Below are positions 24,360 through 35,622 of a stretch of DNA of 64,000 bases, piece after piece. The translations under genes were made by a program, and so were the position numbers. This DNA comes from Biomphalaria glabrata (taxonomy: Eukaryota; Mollusca; Gastropoda; Planorbidae). The DNA is taken from the NCBI RefSeq assembly GCF_947242115.1, contig NC_074716.1, forward strand, positions 42,052,639 through 42,116,638, given 5' to 3'. Within the stretch, counting starts at the first letter, position 1, and each line of letters opens with the position of its first letter. The notes beneath the pieces are model-generated. The model was not told the origin of the DNA. It saw only the letters and a program-made list of their open reading frames with translations, and did not search any database.

Positions 24360-24823
24360 ACTGTAGATACCTCAGACTGTAGATACCTCAGACTGTAGAT
24401 ACCTCAGACTGTAGATACCTCAGACTGTAGATACCTCAGACTGTAGATACCTGAGACTGTAGATACCTCAGACTGTAGATACCTCAGACTGTAGATACCT
24501 CAGACTGTAGATACCTCAGACTGTAGATACCTCAGACTGTAGATACCTCAGACTGTAGATACCTCAGACTGTAGATACCTCAGATTGTAGATACCTCAGA
24601 CTGTAGATACCTCAGACTGTAGATACCTCAGACTGTAGATACCTCAGACTGTAGATACCTCAGACTGTAGATACCTCAGACTGTAGATACCTCAGACTGT
24701 AGATACCTCAGACTGTAGATACCTCAGACTGTAGATACCTCAGACTGTAGATACCTCAGACTGTAGATACCTCAGACTGTAGATACCTCAGACTGTAGAT
24801 ACCTCAGACTGTAGATACCTCAG
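24360..24823. repeat. 29-copy 16-bp minisatellite
   Basis: Contiguous units of actgtagatacctcag, exactly 464 bp = 29 x 16, with only a couple of single-base variants. The inverted relative has one unit at the same place (about 26904-26917). No spacers, so not CRISPR-like. Confidence 0.95.
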
Positions 24824-25275
24824 AATATGCATTTCGTTGGCTTTCAATACCAGAAATAGTGCTTGGCGGCAGGGCTCCACCCCGCACTGGGGGAGCTCCT
24901 AGCGCTCCCTTAGAACCTCTTGCTGGCAATGTCGGGGGGTCTACAATTTTTCCACTAACTCCAGGTACAATAAACGTCTTCCGGAAGAATGAATGGTCAG
25001 AATTAAATAAAAATAATGTACACACACACACACACGTACAAACATATAAATATATTTTTTGCGGGGGGGGGGGGGTTGGAGAGAAAAAAAATCTCCCCAA
25101 CCCCCCCCCCTTTAAAAAATACTGGCTACGCCCATGATTGTAGAGCTTAACGTAAATTTATAAATTTACAAAATTTTATTTTAAATAAAGAAATTTTTAT
25201 TGATTGAAATCTACAACATCTGAGTCAATTGCCTAAGTCTTGAACGAATTTTAATTCACGATGAATGCACTAGAT

Positions 25276-26294
25276 CAGGGATGGGCAAATTACGGGCCGC
25301 GGGCCACATGCGGCCCGCTGGAGTGTTTCATGTGGCCCGAGGACACCTACATAAATCAGGTGTGCCTATTCTAAATACATATAAAATGCTAACATTTTAA
25401 AAATAATTCTAAGTATCTATATACATTTTTGAATTTGTCTCGTTATAAAAAGTCTCAAGTAAACGATGATTATTCTTATTGGCTGTACTTCAATACACTC
25501 CGTCAAAGACACAATCTCAGGCCAGTAGTTATTCAATGCTATGATGAACTGTGTTGAGTGTTGGGTATGCTCGGAACAAGATGGCTAGTATAACAATTAA
25601 TGGAGCTCGTTCTTTGACTGAGAAAAACATCGTTTTGTTTTGTTCTCTTTTAAATAAAGAATATCCTGACCATGTAACTCTAAACGGGAAAGTTTGCACA
25701 CTGCTGTATAAAATATAAACATATTAGTGTCCCACATATCCCAGTGATCAAACTTATTAGAGCTAGGGGTCTTAACCACAGGCAGTTCTGAAAAGGACTT
25801 GAAGAATTAGAAACAAAATATTCCGATGTACCCGCTGTCTTTGCATGGTCAAGGTAATAAAAAGAATATAAAATCTCAAGGAAGAAATTTGTATGTTCCT
25901 TGAAGGACATTGACTGTGACTTTGTTACAATAATACTAATGAAGAGTGGAAGGCAAGACTACATGTTTTTTATAGCAACAATTACAAAGGGTTGTTTGAA
26001 TGTGACAATGTCTGTGAATGTTAAATCTTTTCAAACAGAGCTTTCCAATTTCTTCAGGCAAGCAACTGAAAACAGGTTTTGTTATTTTCCTTTTTTTGAC
26101 AGGTGAAACTATTTCAAATAAAATGTTTAAAAGTACAAGACTTATTTATACAGTATAATTATGAATTAAAGACATTATACACAGCTAGCGTATTTTTCTA
26201 AGTTGTAAGTGCATATAGGCTATATATATATGCGGCCCCCGTTCCTCAATTTTTTTTAATGCGGCCTTTGATACAAAAAGGTTGCCCACCCCTG
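25276..26294 (+). mobile_element. hAT element with transposase remnants (Charlie/ZBED-like)
   Basis: Terminal repeats CAGGGATGGGCAA and TTGCCCACCCCTG are flanked by a perfect 8-bp duplication CACTAGAT (25268-25275, 26295-26302), the hAT signature. The ends with gggccgcgggccacatgcgg are characteristic of this hAT group. Inside, plus-strand pieces IRARGLNHRQF and LEELETKYSDVPAV, then VKSFQTELSNFFRQATENRF (frame 25900-26106), match hAT transposase blocks seen in GTF2IRD2/EPM2AIP1-like proteins. At 1.0 kb it is an internally deleted, stop-bearing copy that cannot move by itself. Confidence 0.85.
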
Positions 26295-26715
26295 CACTAG
26301 ATGCATAATATGTACAACTCAACACTATGTCAGAGAAACATAAGGATTGGTTGCTTGAAATATCTTTTTTTGTTTGACAATGCTAAAATGAACTCTAGTA
26401 AACTGTGTGTACACATTACTTTCACGACATCGATTCTCGGAGAACGCAATGATTTCTTTTACCCAACAACACAAGAATCAATAAAAAAAATTAACCAATT
26501 AGTTCATTAACTATTGGTAATAAATTATTTTGTTTGGTATATCGAACAAAGTTAAGAAATAGTACTCGATTGGTGGTATGAGCATTGGGAAAGCTAACAG
26601 TATGAAATGGCGCTAATAAAAACAATTTGTGAAAATATTTCTAATCACAAAGAATGATTAGTCTAGAATAGTCTAGATCTATTACAAACTTAATTATATG
26701 GATGACCCAAATATG

Positions 26716-26734
26716 TGTGTGTGTGTGTGTGTGT
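26716..26734. repeat. TG microsatellite
   Basis: About nine TG units. Confidence 0.9.
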
Positions 26735-26739
26735 GCATG

Positions 26740-27765
26740 ATTCATCTTTATTACATTCTGATCCTTCATTTTTTCGGAAGACGTTTATTGTAACCTAAAA
26801 AAGGTTCTTCCTAAGCTGTAAACACCTTGTCCTTGCCGTGTGAGCTCCCCTAAGCCATCAGACACTATTTTCGGTACCTGAAACAAAAAATTATTCATAT
26901 TCTGAGGTATCTACAGTGCTTTATCCTGCTATAAAAGTTTAGTTCAAAGATCTAATCTTCTTTTCTTACTTACTTAGGACCTAGATCCTCGGCGTATTTG
27001 ATAGCAAGTTGTTTCCACAAAATCTGTCCCTGTCAATGTCTGAAGCCTCTTCCCACCTGATGTCCACAGCTCTGAGGTCCTCGTTTCCGCTTCCCTTGTA
27101 TTGGCCCCTATGTCATCGCAACTCTTGATATGCGTAATTTATTTTGTCAAAGAACATGTCCCGCAAACCTCATGTGACGATCTGTCACAACCTCACTAAG
27201 TGGTCGACTCCTAGTTTTGCATAGGATTTCCTTGATTGAGGCACGATCTCTATAACTGACTCTTTAAATCCGCCTTAGCCATCTTTGTTGAGCCACATTT
27301 AGTCTTTTTCAATTTCGTCAGATGACTATTCACTTCACTTTATAAATAGAGCTCAGCCACTGGTATAAATTTGTAACCTCTCTTGGCAATGCTTTTGGAA
27401 TAAGTTGACTGTATTTGGTGAATGGAGTTTATTAAAACTAATTTAAAAAACCATAAACTACTCTGAAATGATTTTGTGACTGTAGTTTGCATCAAAGTAA
27501 TACTCCCTGTAGGATTATTTTAAACTAAAAACCATCTGGAGGGGTTTTAAACTTTAAAAAAAGCAAAGAAGGGAATTTTAAACTCAAAACCCCCCTTGGG
27601 TAGGCTAAGCTCATAGAATTTTGAGTGTGTAATTTGCTTTTTTATATTGAAGAGGTATTTTTAGCTTCAAACCACATTGAAAGGGGGTTTATACTCAAAA
27701 CCTTAAGTGCTACGATCATAGAATTTAGAGTGTGTAATTTGCTTTTAGCGACCTTTGTAAGGGGA
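26740..27765 (-). mobile_element. Inverted, incomplete relative of the 22.9-25.1 kb TIR element
   Basis: Read on the minus strand it repeats the order of 23.4-25.0 kb: ~100-bp G/C-run units, the LINE tail (about 26960-27350), one gaggtatctacagt unit and the aagacgtttattgta block. The outer terminal repeats were not found. Together with 22914-25137 it makes a large imperfect inverted repeat around the hAT copy. Confidence 0.7.
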
Positions 27766-29400
27766 AATCCGCTATTAGTTTTATGCAAATGTTCGTCACA
27801 CTCAGATCTCGAAAACTAGAAGAGATATGAAAAATATTATTTCACCATGCGATGCGGCTTGAAAAATTTGGGTGCAAAGCCTACTTTTGGGTTTCTAAAA
27901 GCAAACCATTTAATTTATAAAATTAATTATGCAAGCAATTTTTTCATAAAAATTCACCAATTTTAAAACAATTTCGTAAATGTAAGGAAGGCAATGTTAC
28001 AATATGCTAACAGTTATGGACATAGTCCGCGTATTTTCAGTATCACTAAGTCAAATATATTTATAAAATGTACAAGAAATGTTTACAAAAATATAAATAA
28101 AGGTTAAAGGTGTTTTTTCTGGACATCTAGCTGCTAAAATTAAAAGAAAACATTTATGTTTGTTTATAAATGCTAATAATGCACTTTGTATGTAAATATC
28201 ACGCACATTTTTTAAAATGGACTTTTTATGCAGCAACTTTCGTGCAGTAGCGTAACGTCGCAACACAATACGGTGCTACACTAATTCCTTAAAAATTTCT
28301 AAATAAGCAGATTTCATTTATTTTTTTGTTTAGTGCAGTATATAAGACTAAATGACTAAATGCATGACGCGTAGGACGTAATCATCTTCTTTTTTGAAGT
28401 AACGTCTGTATTATATAAGATAAGAGACTCTTATTTTTGTGCATTGTGTCTGTTGGTTGGTCTGTCCGTCACGTCTATACAATGGAGGGGCGATACTACA
28501 TGCAACTGAAAATCTGAATTAACCTTTAATGTTCTTCTTTAGAAACATCTCTATAGTTTTAACTATCTATAATAGATTGTTCCGATGGTTTTGTGAAAAC
28601 AAATCAATGTCAACGAATGTCTGTTTGCTCTTCTAATTTATATTATATTTAATTTCCATGCTTAAAGGTTGCAAAATACTTGATCAATCATATGTTGTTC
28701 CGGTTTTCTGATGTAAATAGCATATAATACCTAAATGAAAATCTCCATACGGGCTTATATTTCTTTAACTATAAAGATGTTACTAAAATTGTTATATAAA
28801 AAATAAATTATGTGAAATGATTGTCTTACATGACAATATTGATTCACATTACACTTATATTCGTTGACAATACGTTAATATAGTTTAATTATCGATATCA
28901 AAACGTTCCCTATTTTCAACTTAAAACAAATGTATATGTATTTTCAAAAGTATCGTTAGACTTATTATACATTTAATTTTCTTGCTGAAACATACAAAAA
29001 GTTTTTTAATCGGTAAAGAATGTTTCGGATTTAGTTTCAAAACAGAAAACGACTTACATAACATTAATAATCTTACAAATCGTCGCCAAAATTGTTCCAA
29101 ATTTTATTAGAAATATCCACTAACGCCAAATAACTGTTTGAACTCCCTCTTCTAACAAACAAAACAAATAATCTTCCACTCATTTACAAAAATTAGTTGT
29201 TCCGGATTTTTATGAAAAACATTTTTTTATTTATTTTAAATCGCACTTCTATCTTATACTAAAATAATTTTCTTGCTTAAACATTACAAAATCTAATTTT
29301 ATCTTAATATTATGGTTCGGATTTTTAAGGAAAACAACTTCCTAACACCAAAGTATGGTATAAAAATCTCCCCATAAGGCTATGGTAGATATAATTTTTT
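27755..29400 (-). repeat. Dispersed repeat 'Rep-1', long copy
   Basis: Reverse-oriented copy of the family at 9825-10862 and 41630-43197, with the agatctcgaaaactagaaga block followed by AT-rich DNA with ttccgga-like words. Non-coding. Confidence 0.65.
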
Positions 29401-29446
29401 ATACTAGATCATACCAAAAATTTAACTTACATTAATTGATTTATCT

Positions 29447-29699
<253 letters not shown>

Positions 29700-30469
29700 A
29701 CGAATCTCACTATCCAGGCTCTCTGCAAACTGCACCATACACCACCAACTTAAAGAACTTGACAACTCAGGGCTCCAAAGTAACGTAACACTTTAATAGT
29801 TGAAGAAATAACAGCCAATACTGTACAATTGGCAGCACGTAACACAAGACCGTACAAATACCTCTTCGATAACACCGTTCCGCCGTATCAACTCTTGCAC
29901 TGGCCTCTCCGTCTCGTTCCGGGCTTTCACTGGGTTCAACAGTTCAGGACTGACTTCACACACTAGGCTCGTTGTGTCGGACTCGATCACAGACCAAGAT
30001 CAAGACGCCGTTCGTCTCAACTGTACTTGATAGTACTCCGCACTGAACCGTCGTAATGCTCCGTACAGAACCACACCGTTGAACTGTGCTGTAGTCGACC
30101 GTGTTCTGAACTCCTGTCGAGAACCCGCTTTCTGAACCGTGCTGTATTGAGCCCCTTTTCTCGACTGTCTTGACTGCGACACCTCCGCTCTTTATATAGG
30201 GTCCCTACTGGCCTTCTCGAACCGGACAGAACGCCGCTCGACGTTTCTAGGTGGTCATATGACTACAACTCTCGTGACGCTCATGAGCTCTGTTCACGAC
30301 GGCGATCCTTCCCGAACCGTCCTGTTGATACTCGACTCGGTTGACCGTCGGAGCTCGTCACGGTTGACCGCTCGTCTAGCGCTGGCCTGGGGCGAATTGC
30401 GTCGGCTGACTACACTCACACCACTACCCCCATCTGTGCCACCACCAAGTTTATAACACTGCCCTTTCC

Positions 30470-32125
30470 TTAGATCTGTCCGTCCCGGACAGGATCAACA
30501 TCATGACATTGGCTGTAAAGTTTCATCGCTGCAGGCGGGGGTCGATCAGTGGCAGTTGGCTTGCCTCTTGAGCTTGATGGAGCCATCCATGTTGCAGTCA
30601 GCAATGGTCGCTTCCTTCTTCTCCTCCAATTGGCCTTCACCTGGTTGCATGGACGTCGTGCTTTCATCGCCATCCACGTTGAATTCAGAAAACGTTTTCT
30701 TCTTCTCCTCCAGTTAGCCTTCATCTGGTTGCATCGATGTCGTTGTCGCATCGTCATCCATGTAGCACTCAACAAAAGTAGCCTTCTTCTTCTTCTCCGC
30801 CAGTTGGTCTTCATGTGGCTGCAGTTATTTCTTGGTAGGATCACCATGCACTTTGGACTACGCAAACGCCGCCTTCTTCTTTTCCTCCAGTTGATCGTCC
30901 TCTTGTTGCAGTGACGTTGTGGTTGCATCGCTCTCTTGTCGGTCGGTACTGAGGACAGCCACTTGACACATGGAGAGGTATAGGATGTAAGGGCTGGGGA
31001 TACCAAGATAGTTGGCAAAAGAGTTGGCTTCATAGGGCTTTGCGAAGAAGGACTGGGATGGGCTTCAAATCCACAGGGCGAGGAATTGTGGGACATGTCA
31101 TCATCTTCAACCTTGTCTGGAGGGTATGCTCGTGGGGCAGGTTGGTAACACTCCTCGTGCAAAGGTCCCTCGTCATCGGCTTCAGGCTCCATTCGGCTTT
31201 CTTCACCACCATCAGGACCTCTCTCTCTCGTCTCAGTATCGGGCCAATCGCTTGTTGGTTTCAGACCTGGTCGATGACTTTTATCTTGCAAATGTCCATC
31301 AAAGTCAACGTCAGGCTGTCTTGGATTCTCTTGACCACCATCAGGGCTTTCCTCTCCAGTCTTGGCAGCTGGACCAACGTCAGGCTTCCTTGGATTCTCT
31401 TGACCACCATCAGAACTTCTTTCGCTGAGCTTAGCATCTGGACGAACGTCTGTAGGGTACAAGCTTCGCCGGTAGCTTCCATCATGTAAACGTCCCTCAG
31501 CAACTGGCTTGGAGGCATACTCAGTGTTCTCTTGATCTGTCTTGCTGTTTGAGCTTCTCATATCAGGTACGTCGGCAGCACAAGCTTCTGCTGGACTATA
31601 GGCAGCTTCTCTTGTCTCTTTGTCTGTCTCTTTCGGCTCCCCAGATCTGTACTCCTTGTTTTCGGATTCACAGGCAGCACCACGTTCCTCAGCATTGCCA
31701 TTGTTACTGCTTATTGATTCACAGCATTGGGTGGGTAATAGTTCAATGTCCAACGATGGTGAATCTCTTTCATCTTTCAAGTCTCCTTGGTCGTACAAGG
31801 TTTCTTCCACCACGTCCATCGTTTTCACCACGGGGCTCGTCACTTCTTTCACTGAGGTACACATCTTTTTAATCTCTCTACAGAACTCCTCGGTGGACTT
31901 CTTCAATGTCATACTCATCTCGTCCAGTACAGAGTTCGGGAGCTCTCCCAAGTCTGGTGCGACTTCAAACAGATACGTGTCCGGATCTTCTTCTTCTTCC
32001 ATTATGTCTTCATGGAGGCGTGCTTGTAAGGTTTCCTTGTTTCCACATGTCTTCAGCCCTCGTTCACGGAGTTCTTGCTTCAGTTCTCTAAATTCAAGTT
32101 CGTACAACAGTTTCAGACGAGCCAT
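30470..32125 (-). CDS. Retroelement Gag-like protein with N-terminal SAP domain (copy 1)
   Basis: 551 residues from M (MARLKLLYELEF). The frame is open further upstream through the primer site into the LTR, but the Met at 32125 starts the SAP-like helix-extension-helix (residues about 2-40: ELKQELRERGLK, then GNKETLQARL), a DNA-binding fold found at the start of several mollusc retroelement Gags. The middle (about 80-370) is acidic and repetitive (ENPRKPDV, ENPRQPDV). The C-terminal third is very Arg-rich with NWRRRRKR-type repeats, suited to nucleic-acid binding. No zinc knuckle, protease or polymerase seen. An element protein, not a host gene. Confidence 0.6.
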   Translation of the reverse strand: MARLKLLYELEFRELKQELRERGLKTCGNKETLQARLHEDIMEEEEDPDTYLFEVAPDLGELPNSVLDEMSMTLKKSTEEFCREIKKMCTSVKEVTSPVVKTMDVVEETLYDQGDLKDERDSPSLDIELLPTQCCESISSNNGNAEERGAACESENKEYRSGEPKETDKETREAAYSPAEACAADVPDMRSSNSKTDQENTEYASKPVAEGRLHDGSYRRSLYPTDVRPDAKLSERSSDGGQENPRKPDVGPAAKTGEESPDGGQENPRQPDVDFDGHLQDKSHRPGLKPTSDWPDTETRERGPDGGEESRMEPEADDEGPLHEECYQPAPRAYPPDKVEDDDMSHNSSPCGFEAHPSPSSQSPMKPTLLPTILVSPALTSYTSPCVKWLSSVPTDKRAMQPQRHCNKRTINWRKRRRRRLRSPKCMVILPRNNCSHMKTNWRRRRRRLLLLSATWMTMRQRHRCNQMKANWRRRRKRFLNSTWMAMKARRPCNQVKANWRRRRKRPLLTATWMAPSSSRGKPTATDRPPPAAMKLYSQCHDVDPVRDGQI

Positions 32126-32950
32126 AGTAGATCCGATCCAATCCGATTCCGATCCTATCCCACTTCTGACACCAGTTGTTACGAATCTCACTATCCAGGC
32201 TCTCTGCAAACTGCACCATACACCACCAACTTAAAGAACTTGACAACTCAGGGCTCCAAAGTAACGTAACACTTTAATAGTTGAAGAAATAACAGCCAAT
32301 ACTGTACAATTGGCAGCACGTAACACAAGACCGTACAAATACCTCTTCGATAACACCGTTCCGCCGTATCAACTCTTGCACTGGCCTCTCCGTCTCGTTC
32401 CGGGCTTTCACTGGGTTCAACAGTTCAGGACTGACTTCACACACTAGGCTCGTTGTGTCGGACTCGATCACAGACCAAGATCAAGACGCCGTTCGTCTCA
32501 ACTGTACTTGATAGTACTCCGCACTGAACCGTCGTAATGCTCCGTACAGAACCACACCGTTGAACTGTGCTGTAGTCGACCGTGTTCTGAACTCCTGTCG
32601 AGAACCCGCTTTCTGAACCGTGCTGTATTGAGCCCCTTTTCTCGACTGTCTTGACTGCGACACCTCCGCTCTTTATATAGGGTCCCTACTGGCCTTCTCG
32701 AACCGGACAGAACGCCGCTCGACGTTTCTAGGTGGTCATATGACTACAACTCTCGTGACGCTCATGAGCTCTGTTCACGACGGCGATCCTTCCCGAACCG
32801 TCCTGTTGATACTCGACTCGGTTGACCGTCGGAGCTCGTCACGGTTGACCGCTCGTCTAGCGCTGGCCTGGGGCGAATTGCGTCGGCTGACTACACTCAC
32901 ACCACTACCCCCATCTGTGCCACCACCAAGTTTATAACACTGCCCCCTCC

Positions 32951-34606
32951 TTAGATCTGTCCGTCCCGGACAGGATCAACATCATGACATTGGCTGTAAA
33001 GTTTCATCGCTGCAGGCGGGGGTCGATCAGTGGCAGTTGGCTTGCCTCTTGAGCTTGATGGAGCCATCCATGTTGCAGTCAGCAATGGTCGCTTCCTTCT
33101 TCTCCTCCAATTGGCCTTCACCTGGTTGCATGGACGTCGTGCTTTCATCGCCATCCACGTTGAATTCAGAAAACGTTTTCTTCTTCTCCTCCAGTTAGCC
33201 TTCATCTGGTTGCATCGATGTCGTTGTCGCATCGTCATCCATGTAGCACTCAACAAAAGTAGCCTTCTTCTTCTTCTCCGCCAGTTGGTCTTCATGTGGC
33301 TGCAGTTATTTCTTGGTAGGATCACCATGCACTTTGGACTACGCAAACGCCGCCTTCTTCTTTTCCTCCAGTTGATCGTCCTCTTGTTGCAGTGACGTTG
33401 TGGTTGCATCGCTCTCTTGTCGGTCGGTACTGAGGACAGCCACTTGACACATGGAGAGGTATAGGATGTAAGGGCTGGGGATACCAAGATAGTTGGCAAA
33501 AGAGTTGGCTTCATAGGGCTTTGCGAAGAAGGACTGGGATGGGCTTCAAATCCACAGGGCGAGGAATTGTGGGACATGTCATCATCTTCAACCTTGTCTG
33601 GAGGGTATGCTCGTGGGGCAGGTTGGTAACACTCCTCGTGCAAAGGTCCCTCGTCATCGGCTTCAGGCTCCATTCGGCTTTCTTCACCACCATCAGGACC
33701 TCTCTCTCTCGTCTCAGTATCGGGCCAATCGCTTGTTGGTTTCAGACCTGGTCGATGACTTTTATCTTGCAAATGTCCATCAAAGTCAACGTCAGGCTGT
33801 CTTGGATTCTCTTGACCACCATCAGGGCTTTCCTCTCCAGTCTTGGCAGCTGGACCAACGTCAGGCTTCCTTGGATTCTCTTGACCACCATCAGAACTTC
33901 TTTCGCTGAGCTTAGCATCTGGACGAACGTCTGTAGGGTACAAGCTTCGCCGGTAGCTTCCATCATGTAAACGTCCCTCAGCAACTGGCTTGGAGGCATA
34001 CTCAGTGTTCTCTTGATCTGTCTTGCTGTTTGAGCTTCTCATATCAGGTACGTCGGCAGCACAAGCTTCTGCTGGACTATAGGCAGCTTCTCTTGTCTCT
34101 TTGTCTGTCTCTTTCGGCTCCCCAGATCTGTACTCCTTGTTTTCGGATTCACAGGCAGCACCACGTTCCTCAGCATTGCCATTGTTACTGCTTATTGATT
34201 CACAGCATTGGGTGGGTAATAGTTCAATGTCCAACGATGGTGAATCTCTTTCATCTTTCAAGTCTCCTTGGTCGTACAAGGTTTCTTCCACCACGTCCAT
34301 CGTTTTCACCACGGGGCTCGTCACTTCTTTCACTGAGGTACACATCTTTTTAATCTCTCTACAGAACTCCTCGGTGGACTTCTTCAATGTCATACTCATC
34401 TCGTCCAGTACAGAGTTCGGGAGCTCTCCCAAGTCTGGTGCGACTTCAAACAGATACGTGTCCGGATCTTCTTCTTCTTCCATTATGTCTTCATGGAGGC
34501 GTGCTTGTAAGGTTTCCTTGTTTCCACATGTCTTCAGCCCTCGTTCACGGAGTTCTTGCTTCAGTTCTCTAAATTCAAGTTCGTACAACAGTTTCAGACG
34601 AGCCAT
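32951..34606 (-). CDS. Retroelement Gag-like protein with SAP domain (copy 2)
   Basis: Same 551-residue translation as 30470-32125, in the second internal part, 2481 bp further on. Flanking LTR, primer site and purine tract are in the same places. Confidence 0.6.
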   Translation of the reverse strand: MARLKLLYELEFRELKQELRERGLKTCGNKETLQARLHEDIMEEEEDPDTYLFEVAPDLGELPNSVLDEMSMTLKKSTEEFCREIKKMCTSVKEVTSPVVKTMDVVEETLYDQGDLKDERDSPSLDIELLPTQCCESISSNNGNAEERGAACESENKEYRSGEPKETDKETREAAYSPAEACAADVPDMRSSNSKTDQENTEYASKPVAEGRLHDGSYRRSLYPTDVRPDAKLSERSSDGGQENPRKPDVGPAAKTGEESPDGGQENPRQPDVDFDGHLQDKSHRPGLKPTSDWPDTETRERGPDGGEESRMEPEADDEGPLHEECYQPAPRAYPPDKVEDDDMSHNSSPCGFEAHPSPSSQSPMKPTLLPTILVSPALTSYTSPCVKWLSSVPTDKRAMQPQRHCNKRTINWRKRRRRRLRSPKCMVILPRNNCSHMKTNWRRRRRRLLLLSATWMTMRQRHRCNQMKANWRRRRKRFLNSTWMAMKARRPCNQVKANWRRRRKRPLLTATWMAPSSSRGKPTATDRPPPAAMKLYSQCHDVDPVRDGQI

Positions 34607-35429
34607 AGTAGATCCGATCCAATCCGATTCCGATCCTATCCCACTTCTGACACCAGTTGTTACGAATCTCACTATCCAGGCTCTCTGCAAACTGCACCAT
34701 ACACCACCAACTTAAAGAACTTGACAACTCAGGGCTCCAAAGTAACGTAACACTTTAATAGTTGAAGAAATAACAGCCAATACTGTACAATTGGCAGCAC
34801 GTAACACAAGACCGTACAAATACCTCTTCGATAACACCGTTCCGCCGTATCAACTCTTGCACTGGCCTCTCCGTCTCGTTCCGGGCTTTCACTGGGTTCA
34901 ACAGTTCAGGACTGACTTCACACACTAGGCTCGTTGTGTCGGACTCGATCACAGACCAAGATCAAGACGCCGTTCGTCTCAACTGTACTTGATAGTACTC
35001 CGCACTGAACCGTCGTAATGCTCCGTACAGAACCACACCGTTGAACTGTGCTGTAGTCGACCGTGTTCTGAACTCCTGTCGAGAACCCGCTTTCTGAACC
35101 GTGCTGTATTGAGCCCCTTTTCTCGACTGTCTTGACTGCGACACCTCCGCTCTTTATATAGGGTCCCTACTGGCCTTCTCGAACCGGACAGAACGCCGCT
35201 CGACGTTTCTAGGTGGTCATATGACTACAACTCTCGTGACGCTCATGAGCTCTGTTCACGACGGCGATCCTTCCCGAACCGTCCTGTTGATACTCGACTC
35301 GGTTGACCGTCGGAGCTCGTCACGGTTGACCGCTCGTCTAGCGCTGGCCTGGGGCGAATTGCGTCGGCTGACTACACTCACACCACTACCCCCATCTGTG
35401 CCACCACCAAGTTTATAACAATATATATA

Positions 35430-35585
35430 TATAAACATCCGGAACAATCTATAATAGATAATTAAAACTATTTTTATGTTTTCGAAGGAAAAGTAAAGGT
35501 TAACTAGATTTATTTCAATAGCTTTTAGTCTTCTTTTTTTTTAAATATAAACATGACAGGCCGACAAACTGACAGACGAAATGCA

Positions 35586-35622
<37 letters not shown>

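Larger units (their letters stand above)
22914..25137. mobile_element. Terminal-inverted-repeat element carrying LINE tail and satellites
   Basis: Ends CATGGGCGTAGCCAG (left) and CTGGCTACGCCCATG (right) lie within a probable 7-bp duplication TTGTAGA (22907-22913, 25138-25144). Inside: G/C runs, ~100-bp tandem units (about 23040-23920), a LINE C-terminal piece (23960-24340) and a 29-copy 16-bp array. An inverted, incomplete relative lies at 26740-27765 and another piece at 37450-37620, so this composite layout is a family trait. No transposase; superfamily not settled. Confidence 0.65.
29696..35420 (-). mobile_element. LTR retroelement, LTR-internal-LTR-internal-LTR, Gag-only
   Basis: Three 763-bp LTRs (29696-30458, 32177-32939, 34658-35420; TGTTAC...TAACA) alternate with two 1718-bp internal parts at a period of 2481 bp. 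On the minus strand each internal part starts two bases after the LTR with TGGTGTCAGAAGTGGGAT, a primer site fitting tRNA-Leu, and ends in a purine tract. LTRs contain a TATATAA promoter. The whole is flanked by ATAT (29692-29695, 35421-35424). No pol region is seen, so it is of the non-autonomous kind, Ty3/Gypsy-like by primer site and 4-bp duplication. The copies look identical over nearly their whole length, so it is young, or the duplication is an assembly effect. Confidence 0.85.

Noticed and set aside
32126-32209. Upstream Met at 32209 as start of the Gag-like frame
   Set aside because: It would read through the LTR end and primer site. The Met at 32125 begins the SAP-like domain.
31620-34715. 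Plus-strand frames up to 204 codons within the LTR element
   Set aside because: Antisense to the Gag-like frame and repeated identically in both units. LTR, primer site and purine tract put the element on the minus strand.
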